Shown piece by piece: positions 1 to 8,548 of a stretch of DNA of 36,265 nt. The first letter of the stretch is position 1, and each line of letters begins with the position of its first letter. Made by a program: the position numbers and the translations under genes. The stretch covers positions 1-36,265 of the forward strand of contig CALWDX010000042.1 in assembly GCA_944376805.1 (NCBI GenBank), in the 5' to 3' direction. This DNA comes from an uncultured Clostridia bacterium. GTDB taxonomy: Bacteria; Bacillota; Clostridia; Lachnospirales; CAG-274. The notes under the pieces are model-generated. The model worked only from the letters and a program-made list of their open reading frames with translations. It did not search any database and was not told the origin of the DNA.

Positions 1-282
1 AAATATGAATTAGCAGTTGTTGTTAAACCAACATTAGAAGAAGAAGCTCTTAAAGCTGAATTTGAAAGTGTTCAAGAAATTATCACTAAATTTGGTGGTA
101 CTATTGAAAAAGTTGATGATTGGGGTAAACGTAAACTTGCTTACGAAATTAAAAAATTCAATGAAGGTTTCTATAGCTTTATTACTTTTACAGCTAACAG
201 CGAAACTCCAGTTGAAATAGAACGCAGAATGAGAATTAAAGAAAACGTTCTTCGTTATTTAGTAGTTCGTCAAGAAGCATAA
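1..282 (+). CDS. rpsF: 30S ribosomal protein bS6 (3' part, start outside window)
   Basis: The frame is open from base 1 and ends at TAA 280-282, leaving 93 residues. The piece begins KYELAVVVKP and contains the bS6 signatures DDWGKRKLAYEI and the C-terminal RRMRIKENVLRYLVVR. bS6 binds the central domain of 16S rRNA as a pair with bS18 in the 30S platform. Only a few N-terminal residues appear to be missing, because the family starts with about one to five residues before this KYE block. It is followed by ssb after 18 bases and then rpsR, which is the standard bacterial rpsF-ssb-rpsR operon. The identification is firm. The true start and the promoter lie upstream of the window. Confidence 0.97.
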   Translation, partial: KYELAVVVKPTLEEEALKAEFESVQEIITKFGGTIEKVDDWGKRKLAYEIKKFNEGFYSFITFTANSETPVEIERRMRIKENVLRYLVVRQEA

Positions 283-300
283 TATATGTGAGGTGTCTTT

Positions 301-759
301 ATGAATAAAGTTATTATATCAGGTAGACTTACTAGAGACCCAGAAATGAGATACTCTCAAAGTGCAGAACCTTTAGCAGTTACACGATTTAGTATAGCAG
401 TTAATCGCCGTTTTAAAAAAGATGGTGAACCAGATGCAGATTTTATAAACTGTGTTTCTTTTGGTAAAACTGCTGAATTTATTAGCAAATATTTTACTAA
501 AGGTAAAATGATAGGTGTAGTAGGTTCGCTTAGAACAAACTCTTGGACAGACAATAACGGTCAAAAGCGTGTGTCAACAGATGTTCAAGTAGAAGAAGTA
601 GAATTTTTAGAGAGTAAATCAGCTTCTGAAAGCTATCAAGCCGAAAATATGTCAACTAGTGGACAAAATAATATGATTGACAACTCACAAAATATGCAAC
701 AAAATGAGGACTTTTATAGTATAGAACAAGATGTAGATGATGATAATCTACCATTTTAA
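301..759 (+). CDS. ssb: Single-stranded DNA-binding protein SSB
   Basis: This 152-aa protein has an N-terminal OB fold (about residues 1-105) starting MNKVIISGRLTRDPEMRYS, with the conserved block FINCVSFGKTAEFISKYF. A Gln/Asn/Ser-rich flexible linker (about 107-140) follows, and the tail DDDNLPF is the canonical acidic tip that recruits replication and repair proteins. SSB forms a homotetramer coating single-stranded DNA. Length and architecture are normal. The ATG at 301 is preceded by a GAGGTG ribosome binding site. It lies between rpsF and rpsR in one operon, the classic arrangement coupling SSB supply to ribosome synthesis. Confidence 0.97.
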   Translation: MNKVIISGRLTRDPEMRYSQSAEPLAVTRFSIAVNRRFKKDGEPDADFINCVSFGKTAEFISKYFTKGKMIGVVGSLRTNSWTDNNGQKRVSTDVQVEEVEFLESKSASESYQAENMSTSGQNNMIDNSQNMQQNEDFYSIEQDVDDDNLPF

Positions 760-794
760 TAATTTCGTATTAAGTTTAAAAGGAGGTAAAACCA

Positions 795-1025
795 ATGGTT
801 AACAAAAAACGTGGTAAAAGAAAAAAACGTGTTTGTGCTTTTTGTGCTGAAAAAGTAGATTTTGTTGATTACAAAGATACTGCTAAGCTTAAAAAATATA
901 TTTCTGAAAGAGGAAAAATATTACCTAGAAGAATAACAGGCAACTGTGCAAAACATCAAAGAGTTTTAACTTTAGCTATTAAAAGAGCTAGACATGTTGC
1001 TTTACTTGCATATACACAAGATTAA
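795..1025 (+). CDS. rpsR: 30S ribosomal protein bS18
   Basis: The 76-aa product has the bS18 core [19 protein letters not shown] followed by the RNA-binding tail. A strong AGGAGG site lies 8 bases before ATG 795. It carries CAFC near the N-terminus and GNCAKHQ later, giving the CxxC...CxxH arrangement of zinc-ribbon ('C+') bS18 forms. Zinc binding is therefore likely, inferred from the Cys/His pattern. bS18 pairs with bS6 in the 30S platform. It is the last gene of rpsF-ssb-rpsR and is followed by an intrinsic terminator at 1033-1064. Confidence 0.96.
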   Translation: MVNKKRGKRKKRVCAFCAEKVDFVDYKDTAKLKKYISERGKILPRRITGNCAKHQRVLTLAIKRARHVALLAYTQD

Positions 1026-1030
1026 TTTTT

Positions 1031-1072
1031 TTAAGGCTAGCTTAATATATTTTAAGCTAGTCTTTATTAATT
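1031..1072 (+). terminator. Intrinsic terminator of rpsF-ssb-rpsR
   Basis: Arms 1033-1045 (AAGGCTAGCTTAA) and 1052-1064 pair over 13 positions with one G-T mismatch, enclosing a 6-base loop. T-rich sequence follows. It begins 8 bases after the rpsR stop. Confidence 0.85.
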
Positions 1073-1173
1073 TTATAAAATTAACAATAATTAAATTTAT
1101 ATTTATAAATACAAATTATCTAAAAATTTTAACAATATATATTTATAAATTAGTTTTAACTATTATATAAATA

Positions 1174-1202
1174 TTGAAAAAATAAATAATATATGTTATA
1201 AT
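1174..1202 (+). promoter_or_regulatory. SigmaA-type promoter for the comFB-aroK-efp group
   Basis: TTGAAA at 1174-1179, a 17-base spacer, then TATAAT at 1197-1202 with an extended TGT just before it. Transcription should begin near 1209, which leaves room for the AAAGGAGG site at about 1221-1228 before ATG 1236. Confidence 0.75.
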
Positions 1203-1235
1203 ATACCAAATATTATTTATAAAGGAGGTTTTCAT

Positions 1236-1511
1236 ATGGAAAGCCAAATGCAAGTTAAAAATTATATGGAAGATTTAGTAGCTAATCAATTAGAAGACAT
1301 TATGAAAAAAAATAATTGTTTTTGTTTTTGTGAAAAGTGTAAAGCAGATATTACAGCGCATGCTCTTAATCATCTTCCTACAAAATATGTAGCAACAGAA
1401 AAAGGAGTTTGCTATGCAAAGCTGAACTCATATGAAAATCAAAGTATTATATATATTACTACAGCTATTTCTAATGCTATAAAAATAGTTGAGGAGCACC
1501 CAAGACATTAA
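1236..1511 (+). CDS. ComFB-family protein
   Basis: The 91-aa protein begins with the family's N-terminal helix (YMEDLVANQLEDIM). A cysteine cluster FCFCEKCKADITAHALNHLP (about residues 29-48), then TKYV and KGVCYAKL, and a final HPRH follow. These match the late-competence ComFB family, a small helical protein with clustered Cys residues. Family knowledge: B. subtilis ComFB lies in the comF operon, and relatives have been described as zinc-binding and as cyclic-dinucleotide receptors. Here it is not near comFA/comFC but 5 bases upstream of aroK. ATG 1236 has an AAAGGAGG site. The role in this organism is unknown. Family assignment is good, function low. Confidence 0.8.
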   Translation: MESQMQVKNYMEDLVANQLEDIMKKNNCFCFCEKCKADITAHALNHLPTKYVATEKGVCYAKLNSYENQSIIYITTAISNAIKIVEEHPRH

Positions 1512-1516
1512 TTAAA

Positions 1517-2044
1517 ATGGCTAAGAAAAATATTGTATTAATAGGGTTTATGGGCTGTGGCAAAACAACAGTTGGTAAAGAACTTGCTAAAAAACTTAAT
1601 TTTTATTTTTTAGATATAGATTATATGATACAAAAAGAAGAAAATAAATCTATAGAAAAAATTTTTGAAATATTTGGTGAAGACTATTTTCGTGCTTTAG
1701 AAAAAGAAGCTTGTTATAAAGTTTCAAATTTTAAAAATTATGTTATATCTACAGGTGGAGGAGTCATTAAAGATGAAGAAAATATAATAAATCTAAAAAG
1801 AAATGGAGTTATTGTATATCTTAAAGCTACACCACAAAAAATATATGAAAATTTAAAATATGATAATAAAAGACCATTATTAAAAGATAAAGATAAATTT
1901 AAAACTATTTGTGATTTACTAAAACAACGAGAAGATTTATATATAAAATATGCAGATATTGTATTTGATATAGAAGATAACTCTCCTTTTGTTTTAGCTA
2001 AAAATATAAAAATGATATACAATGTATATTATAACAAAAAATAA
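1517..2044 (+). CDS. aroK: Shikimate kinase
   Basis: This 175-aa kinase phosphorylates shikimate at the 3-hydroxyl with ATP, the fifth step of chorismate synthesis. The P-loop GFMGCGKTT spans residues 10-18, the LDID block (32-35) supplies substrate/Mg acidic residues, R59 (in FRALE) and GGG 80-82 bind shikimate, and RPLL at 119-122 is the lid-region Arg motif. Length is typical. ATG 1517 lies 5 bases after comFB, with its GAGGAG site inside the end of comFB, so translation is probably coupled. efp follows 41 bases later. No other shikimate-pathway gene is nearby, so the gene is scattered from the pathway. Confidence 0.95.
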   Translation: MAKKNIVLIGFMGCGKTTVGKELAKKLNFYFLDIDYMIQKEENKSIEKIFEIFGEDYFRALEKEACYKVSNFKNYVISTGGGVIKDEENIINLKRNGVIVYLKATPQKIYENLKYDNKRPLLKDKDKFKTICDLLKQREDLYIKYADIVFDIEDNSPFVLAKNIKMIYNVYYNKK

Positions 2045-2085
2045 TTATAATAATAAAAACATAAGTTTAAGGAGGAAATTTTTAA

Positions 2086-2646
2086 ATGATTTCAGCTGGT
2101 GATTTTAGAAATGGTGTTACAATAGAGTATGAAGGAGATATTTTTGTTATTTTAGAATTCCAACATGTTAAACCTGGTAAAGGTGCTGCTTTTGTTAGAA
2201 CTAAAATTAAAAATCTTGTTACAGGTGCTGTTGTAGAAAAAACTTTTAGACCTTCAGAAAAAATGAGTAGAGCACATATTGATAGAAAAGATATGAGCTA
2301 TTTATATAATGATGGTGAGCTTTATCACTTTATGGATAATGAAAGTTTTGAACAAATTGCTGTTAACGCTTCAGAAGTTGGTGATACTTTAAAATTTGTT
2401 AAAGAAAATGAAATAGTAAAAGTTCTTTCTTATAATGGAAATGTTTTTGGTATTGAACCACCTTTATTTGTTGAGCTTGAAATTATTGAAACAGAACCAG
2501 GATTTAAAGGTGATACTGCAACAGGTGCTACAAAACCAGCTGTTGTAGAAACAGGTGTTTCTGTAAATGTTCCTTTATTCTTAGAACAAGGTGAAAAAAT
2601 TAAAATTGATACTCGTACTGGTGAATATTTAGGTAGAGCTAACTAA
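2086..2646 (+). CDS. efp: Translation elongation factor P
   Basis: The 186-aa protein is full-length EF-P with three beta-barrel domains: an N-terminal KOW-like domain (to about 65), an OB domain (about 67-127) and a C-terminal OB domain ending with the [11 protein letters not shown] signature. EF-P enters the E site and relieves ribosomes stalled on polyproline. The tip loop KPGKGAAF carries Lys32, the position modified in Bacillus-type EF-P. No neighbouring modification gene is visible. An AAGGAGGAAA site precedes ATG 2086. A hairpin follows the stop codon. Confidence 0.97.
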   Translation: MISAGDFRNGVTIEYEGDIFVILEFQHVKPGKGAAFVRTKIKNLVTGAVVEKTFRPSEKMSRAHIDRKDMSYLYNDGELYHFMDNESFEQIAVNASEVGDTLKFVKENEIVKVLSYNGNVFGIEPPLFVELEIIETEPGFKGDTATGATKPAVVETGVSVNVPLFLEQGEKIKIDTRTGEYLGRAN

Positions 2647-2653
2647 TATTTTA

Positions 2654-2676
2654 GGCTAAAGACATTGTCTTTAGCC
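2654..2676 (+). terminator. Hairpin after efp, probable terminator
   Basis: GGCTAAAGAC (2654-2663) pairs perfectly with GTCTTTAGCC (2667-2676) around a 3-base loop, 8 bases after the efp stop. The downstream sequence (ACTATTTATT) is only moderately T-rich, so termination may be partial. Confidence 0.7.
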
Positions 2677-2835
2677 ACTATTTATTGCACATACTTTTAA
2701 ACAGTATGTATAAAAAATGTGGATAAAAAATTTAATTTTAAAAAATATATTGTATAAAAAAGTTAATATTTTTTAATCTATAAACAGTTTTTAATATAAA
2801 ATTTAGTATTTAATATAGAAAGTTTGTTGAAAAGT

Positions 2836-3325
2836 ATGTTAATTAGTTTAAAAAATTATAATATCAAGAAATTATAAGAAATAGATATACAACAAATTTA
2901 TGATTTATGTATTAAAAATATTACTTATTACAATTATTATAAGCAAAAACCTACTTTTGAAAATATAAAATAAATTTTTAAAGAGTTACCACCAAATAAA
3001 ACAATGAAAGATAAGTTTTTTGTTGGTGTTTATAAAGATAATAATTTAGTTGCTATTTTGGACTATATAACAAATTTTCCTAAAGAAAATAGTATTTATA
3101 TAGGTTTATTTATGCTAGATAAAAGTATTCAAAATAAAGGTATAGGTAGTGAAATAATAATTTTGTAGTACATTAAAAAAAGAAAATTTCAATTATATAG
3201 AATTAGCATATATACAAGAAAATATAGAAGCTAAAAACTTTTGGTTAAAAAATAAATTTTTACATAAAAATAAAATTACAAAGTTAGATAATTTAAAAGT
3301 TGTGTCTATGTATAGAGAAATATAA
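2836..3325 (+). pseudogene. Decayed GNAT-family acetyltransferase gene
   Basis: Reading from ATG 2836 gives a GNAT-like protein broken by in-frame stops at TAA 2875-2877, TAA 2971-2973 and TAG 3166-3168. A frameshift near 3170-3185 follows, after which the rest reads on to TAA 3323-3325. Between the stops the protein is coherent: FFVGVYKDNNLVAILDYI (beta strands 2-4 of the fold), IYIGLFMLD, and SIQNKGIGSEII, which is the acetyl-CoA loop (QxxGxG). After the shift, YIELAYIQENIEAKNFWLKN matches the usual 'N..A..FW.K.GF' region. No convincing ribosome binding site remains before the first ATG. The substrate cannot be told. A terminator-like hairpin follows at 3324-3350. Confidence 0.8.
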
Positions 3326-3350
3326 AAGAGTAGCTTTAGCTACTTTTTTA
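3324..3350 (+). terminator. Intrinsic terminator after the GNAT pseudogene
   Basis: GTAGC (3330-3334) pairs with GCTAC (3339-3343) around TTTA. The flanking A-run and T-run extend the stem, and a T-rich tail follows. The terminator has survived although the gene has decayed. Confidence 0.7.
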
Positions 3351-3455
3351 TATTTCTTACCAATATTTAATATTCAAATATTAAATATTTATTAAATTAA
3401 GAAATTCCAAGTCATATTATTATTTGATTTTATGGCTTGTAATGCAAAATATAAA

Positions 3456-4781
<1,326 letters not shown>

Positions 4782-4841
4782 TTAATATAAGTTTTTGTAT
4801 TTTTGTTATTTATATACTACTAAAATAGTAAAAAATATAAA

Positions 4842-5077
4842 AAACCCGTCCCTAAAAATAAGGGACGAGTTTTACCCGCGTTGCCACCCAAATTGCTATA
4901 AAAAGCCTCTTATAAAAGCTATAAAGGGCTTACCCTTATGGCTTAATCACCATAAAGCTTTGAAAGTGGAACTCTATAATAAAATGTTAATTTACACCAA
5001 CCATTAACTCTCTAAAAATTTATTTATAGATTAGTTTTCATTCATATACAAAAGTATAAACGCTAATATATTAATTT
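4842..5077 (-). promoter_or_regulatory. T-box riboswitch of serS
   Basis: Read on the minus strand, the region holds the T-box core GGGTGGCAACGCGGG (plus positions about 4874-4889). An intrinsic terminator follows, with arms at 4861-4872 and 4842-4853 (AGGGACGAGTTT / AAACCCGTCCCT) and a T-run. Upstream lie stem I elements AGAGAGTTAATGG...GGTGTAAA and GAGTTCCACTTTC. The trinucleotide before ACTTT is UCC (plus 4968-4970), which I take as the serine specifier codon. T-boxes bind uncharged tRNA through the specifier and the NCCA end to favour antitermination. The core and terminator are certain, and the specifier is inferred by position. Confidence 0.95.
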
Positions 5078-5083
5078 TTATAT

Positions 5084-5112
5084 ATTATAACAAAAGTTTT
5101 TTATTATTTCAA
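5084..5112 (-). promoter_or_regulatory. SigmaA-type promoter of serS
   Basis: On the minus strand TTGAAA (5112-5107), a 17-base spacer and TATAAT (5089-5084) with extended TGT. The start near 5077 makes a leader of about 350 bases, which contains the whole T-box. Confidence 0.8.
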
Positions 5113-5165
5113 GTATTTTTTATAATATTATAAAAATATTTTATTAGTTAGTTGTTTAATTTTAT

Positions 5166-5615
5166 TTAATTCCATTCAACTTCACCTAAATTATCTGCAA
5201 CTCTAATAGCAATATGTCCATTTAATTTAGAACCATCACGAGAAGTAACAGACACTTCTTTAGTACCAGCTGGTACTTCTTTAGGAGACCAAATATATTT
5301 TTTTCCATTAGCTTTTACAGTAAAACTTGTACCAGAAGGAGAAATTACAATATAGTCTACATTACTATTATTTTCAACATAAATTCTATAATAACAGTAT
5401 GTTTCAGTTGTATCAAATGTAGTAGATTGAGAACCTGTACTTGAAGTTAATTCTTCATCCCTAAAAATATAACTATCTTTAGGTTCAATTATTTTATCAG
5501 AATTTTGGACAGAAACAGAGGCTTCTGTAGTATTAGCATATGCCAAAATATTTGTTGATAAAATTAAAGAACCAACCATAAATGATAACATTGAAAATTT
5601 TTTAAACCTTTTCAT
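5166..5615 (-). CDS. Small secreted protein of unknown function
   Basis: The 149-aa product begins MKRFKKFSMLSFMVGSLIL and then STNILAYA, a signal peptide (basic n-region, hydrophobic core, Ala-x-Ala-like site about residue 27). The mature part of about 120 residues is Ser/Thr-rich. Its alternating patterns (YCYYRIYVENNSNVDYIVIS, then SFTVKANGKKYIW) suggest beta strands, possibly a small beta-sandwich. I recognise no family. I prefer ATG 5615 over GTG 5624 because the AAAGG site sits too close to the GTG. It lies between serS and another exported protein, all on the minus strand but with separate promoters. Confidence 0.7.
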   Translation of the reverse strand: MKRFKKFSMLSFMVGSLILSTNILAYANTTEASVSVQNSDKIIEPKDSYIFRDEELTSSTGSQSTTFDTTETYCYYRIYVENNSNVDYIVISPSGTSFTVKANGKKYIWSPKEVPAGTKEVSVTSRDGSKLNGHIAIRVADNLGEVEWN

Positions 5616-5664
5616 AAGTAACACAACCTTTCAAATTTTTGATTTATATATTTTATATACTAAA

Positions 5665-5693
5665 AGTATAATAATTATTTTTAGAATTGTAAA
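5665..5693 (-). promoter_or_regulatory. Promoter of the 5166-5615 secreted protein
   Basis: On the minus strand TTTACA (5693-5688), 17-base spacer, TATACT (5670-5665). It lies about 50 bases upstream of the chosen ATG. Confidence 0.6.
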
Positions 5694-5842
5694 TATACAA
5701 CAATAATAAAGTTTAAAGGTTGAAATTGGTTAATATTGCTAATATATAAAATTTTTTAAAAATATGTATATAAATCTATTAAGTGGTAATAATGATATTG
5801 TACCACTCATTTCCCCCTAATTTTTTGAGTGAAATATATATA

Positions 5843-5886
5843 AATTATAGTCAATATTGCATAGATTAGTAATATTGACTATAATT
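5843..5886 (-). terminator. Terminator downstream of the 5893-7488 gene
   Basis: The 16-base arms 5843-5858 and 5871-5886 are perfect inverse complements around a 12-base loop. On the minus strand the hairpin begins just 6 bases after the stop of the long secreted protein. The stem is strong in length but AT-rich, and the tail after it is only moderately T-rich. Confidence 0.65.
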
Positions 5887-5892
5887 TTATAG

Positions 5893-7488
5893 CTAATTTA
5901 TAATAGGTAAATCTTGTCCTTCAACAACTTCTGTCATATAGCCAGTAACTTTATTTCTATCCATCCAAAGTTTTTTAGAAGCCATTAAAAATTCTATTGT
6001 ATCATTATTTGTATTAAATAATTTTTTAAGTAATATTTTAGTTTGGAAAAGGTCATTATATGTTAAATAAGGATAATCTATCATAGGATTAGTATTTTTA
6101 GTGTAGAATAAAGCATAATTTAAATTATTATCTGGTAAGACCCATTGATTTCTAGTATCTTCTATACCAAGAAGCATTTTATTAGCAGTATCTAAATATC
6201 TTTGTTCACCTGTTATATTATAAATTTCATATAGGAAATTCATTTCAGCTAATTGATGATTTAAAGAAACATGAGTTTTTTCGTGATCTCCTTTATCATA
6301 ACCATAGTCAGCTACTAAAATGCCACCATTTTGAGTAATATAGCTGTCAGTTTGTGCAAAGTTTAAGAAAAATTCAGCATATTTAACAGCTGCTTTTAAA
6401 AATTCTTTATTGTTATAATTTTGATAAGCATATATTAAACTTACAGCAAAATCTGTATTAAATCTTGTATCATAAAAACCAGCTCCAATTTTAAAATCTG
6501 TAAATAACCAATCAGATTGAGGACCTGTTTCCCAATATCCTAAATTATTTTGATTTTTCATACAAGTTTCTGTCATAACATATCCAAGATTTTTAGAAAG
6601 ATTATTCATACCATATCTTGCAAAAGATGCACCTGTATAATTTGCAGGATTTTTATATAATATATCCTTTCCACCTGGTTTATAGTTAGAAGGAGTTTGG
6701 AAATAATAACCATCATAGCTCCAACGTCTATTTTCTGAAAGGTCATGTGGTAAAAGTTGATTAAAACTTGTCATAGTAGACCAATCTACTAAACGTTGAT
6801 TAGACTCTATATACCAAAATTCACCAATTAAATTTTTATCTTGAGGAAAAGACATTTGTAAATCAAAATAACCATCTTTTTTTACAATTTTAATCATTTG
6901 TTCTTTATCTCTAGCAATAGTCAAAGTATTGTTTGTAAAAATATTTTTATAAACACCTGGTACACTAACTACATAACTATTTGTATCTGTATCAATAAAT
7001 AAAGTAGTATGTTTTAAATTTGCTAAATTAGAAGTATTTACCCATTCTTTTTTAACTGGATCTACATATCTAACAGCAATAGTATTTCCTTTTATAGGTA
7101 TAGAAATATTGTATCTTTCTTTTTTATTTTCTTTAAAAGATAATCTATTCATATAATAAGTATCATTATTTTCAAATACTGTTTTAGTGGTTTTAGTAGT
7201 AATATTTGAAAATTCATTAATAGTTTCTGTTGTTATAGGATTAAAATTAGTTGGTGTATAAACAGGTGCATTTTTTATAATATTGTATATTTTTAAATCT
7301 TCACCTGTTAAAGGATTACCATTTTCATCTTTAGGTATATCATTTATAACTTCATTAGCATTGTTAATATTACTAGTAGTATTGGTAGTAGTATTATTTG
7401 AATCATTAATATTGTTAGCATATACATTAGTTGTTATCAGACTAAAAGCCATACATAAGGCTATTATCTGTTTTTTATTTTTTTTCAA
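5893..7488 (-). CDS. Secreted protein with a C-terminal helical-toroid-like domain, possibly carbohydrate-active
   Basis: About 531 aa. From TTG 7488 the protein begins MKKNKKQIIALCMAFSLITT and then NVYA, a clear signal peptide. An Asn/Thr-rich low-complexity linker follows (to about residue 45). The middle part (about 70-230) looks beta-rich. The C-terminal half contains repeated paired-helix segments: NTDFAVSLIYAYQNYNN, FLKAAVKYAEFFLNF, LNHQLAEMNFLYEIYN and YLDTANKMLLGIED. These resemble the (alpha/alpha)6 toroid of some glycoside hydrolases, lyases and uronyl epimerases. I cannot assign catalytic residues. TTG 7488 is chosen over GTG 7497 because the AAGGGG site is 8 bases before the TTG and overlaps the GTG. 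It has its own promoter and a terminator. Confidence 0.65.
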   Translation of the reverse strand: MKKNKKQIIALCMAFSLITTNVYANNINDSNNTTTNTTSNINNANEVINDIPKDENGNPLTGEDLKIYNIIKNAPVYTPTNFNPITTETINEFSNITTKTTKTVFENNDTYYMNRLSFKENKKERYNISIPIKGNTIAVRYVDPVKKEWVNTSNLANLKHTTLFIDTDTNSYVVSVPGVYKNIFTNNTLTIARDKEQMIKIVKKDGYFDLQMSFPQDKNLIGEFWYIESNQRLVDWSTMTSFNQLLPHDLSENRRWSYDGYYFQTPSNYKPGGKDILYKNPANYTGASFARYGMNNLSKNLGYVMTETCMKNQNNLGYWETGPQSDWLFTDFKIGAGFYDTRFNTDFAVSLIYAYQNYNNKEFLKAAVKYAEFFLNFAQTDSYITQNGGILVADYGYDKGDHEKTHVSLNHQLAEMNFLYEIYNITGEQRYLDTANKMLLGIEDTRNQWVLPDNNLNYALFYTKNTNPMIDYPYLTYNDLFQTKILLKKLFNTNNDTIEFLMASKKLWMDRNKVTGYMTEVVEGQDLPIIN

Positions 7489-7526
7489 AATTAACACCCC
7501 TTAATATTTTTTGTAGTCTACAAGTT

Positions 7527-7554
7527 ATTATACCATTTATTTTGATATTTTCAA
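7527..7554 (-). promoter_or_regulatory. Promoter of the 5893-7488 secreted protein
   Basis: On the minus strand TTGAAA (7554-7549), 16-base spacer, TATAAT (7532-7527) with an extended TGG. Just downstream, at the expected start site, lies a perfect 13-base palindrome TTGTAGTCTACAA (7511-7523), a possible operator. Confidence 0.65.
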
Positions 7555-7630
7555 TTTATTTTTACATTTTTTAATTTAATTGTAATATAACAATATATTT
7601 TATATAATTTACCTTAAAATTGCATAATAA

Positions 7631-7660
7631 AATAAGGGTAAAGATTTAAATCTTTACCCC
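7631..7660 (-). terminator. Terminator overlapping the stop codon of the 7654-8289 gene
   Basis: GGGTAAAGATTT (7636-7647 on plus) pairs perfectly with AAATCTTTACCC (7648-7659). It is a 24-base palindrome followed on the minus strand by TTATTTTATT. The TAA stop of the gene (7656-7654) lies inside the upstream arm. Confidence 0.85.
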
Positions 7661-8289
7661 GCTGTTACATCATTAGGATTTAAAAATTCTATACTTTTAT
7701 TTTTTAAATCAATTTTATATGTAAGTTTATATGATTTTGTTTCACTATTATCTTTTTTATTATAGTAATCAATTAAAAAAGTAATAGTAGCATTTTCATC
7801 AATACTAAAAATAGATTTTAAAGGGTTAACGTCAGCATTAAGCATAAGTATATTTGTTTCTTTATCATAATATATAGTGTCAACAATTTTAGTATCAAAT
7901 ATATAAATATAGTTATTAGTATATATTGCATATATTTCTACTTTTGTAAAAAGATTTAAATTTTCTTCTTTGTCATTAAGTTTAAAATCTACTATATATA
8001 AAATAAATTTTTTATTTTCTAATTCTTTATTGATTGTATCTTCATCTACATTATTATAAGATAATTTTTCTTTTATATTTTCTATATCTTTTTCAATATT
8101 ATCTTTATATAAACTTTCAATAAGTTCATTATTTTCTTCATTTGATTTTAATGAAATAAAAGTAGTATATGAAACATCTGGGTCTTTATCTTCTGGTAAT
8201 AGGACATTATTTTTGTTTTGTAAAAATAAAGCAACAACTAAAATAATAATTAAAATAATATAAATTGATAAAACTTTATTTTTAGTCAT
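7654..8289 (-). CDS. Membrane-anchored protein of unknown function
   Basis: About 211 aa from ATG 8289. Residues about 5-25 (VLSIYIILIIILVVALFLQ) form one N-terminal transmembrane anchor, leaving about 180 residues outside. The external part is Lys/Glu/Asn-rich with a helical stretch (NNELIESLYKDNIEKDIENI) and then beta-like segments (FILYIVDFKLN, VEIYAIYTNNYIYIFDTKIV). I recognise no family. The anchor plus soluble domain is common in spore-formation and envelope proteins, but nothing specific supports that here. ATG 8289 is chosen because AAGGAG lies 8 bases before it. The stop codon lies within the terminator stem. It is divergent from recX. Confidence 0.65.
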   Translation of the reverse strand: MTKNKVLSIYIILIIILVVALFLQNKNNVLLPEDKDPDVSYTTFISLKSNEENNELIESLYKDNIEKDIENIKEKLSYNNVDEDTINKELENKKFILYIVDFKLNDKEENLNLFTKVEIYAIYTNNYIYIFDTKIVDTIYYDKETNILMLNADVNPLKSIFSIDENATITFLIDYYNKKDNSETKSYKLTYKIDLKNKSIEFLNPNDVTAG

Positions 8290-8317
8290 ATTAATCACTC
8301 CTTAAATTATAATTTTA

Positions 8318-8346
8318 ATTATAACATATATAAAGTATACTTTCAA
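8318..8346 (-). promoter_or_regulatory. Promoter of the 7654-8289 membrane protein
   Basis: On the minus strand TTGAAA (8346-8341), 17-base spacer, TATAAT (8323-8318) with extended TGT. The start site falls about 20 bases before the ATG. Confidence 0.75.
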
Positions 8347-8548
8347 TTTCTAAATATGTATTAAGAATATTAATATTATAATAAAAATTAAACTAATAAT
8401 TAAATATTAAAACAAAATTTTTTCTATTCATAATATATTACTTTTTATTAAGTTAATTATTATATAATATTTTAAATACTTTAACTACTTGTTTTTTAAA
8501 AATTGATTTTTTTGTTATAGTTATGTTATAATAATAAAGGTGATTATT

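Noticed and set aside
2718-2726. DnaA-box consensus (TGTGGATAA), and another at 26171-26179
   Set aside because: Two isolated 9-base matches are close to what chance allows in 36 kb of AT-rich DNA; no cluster, no origin genes nearby.
2836-3325. Reading the GNAT gene through its stops as recoding
   Set aside because: Two kinds of stop plus a frameshift and no recoding signals; all other genes in the window use TAA/TAG/TGA as stops.
4795-5007. Plus-strand open frame of 70 codons
   Set aside because: It runs across the T-box and terminator of serS on the other strand; no ribosome binding site and no protein-like pattern.
8503-8532. TTGATT-18-TATAAT upstream of recX
   Set aside because: A start 7 bases after the -10 would cut into the AAAGG ribosome site needed for the TTG start, so it cannot be the only recX promoter as read.
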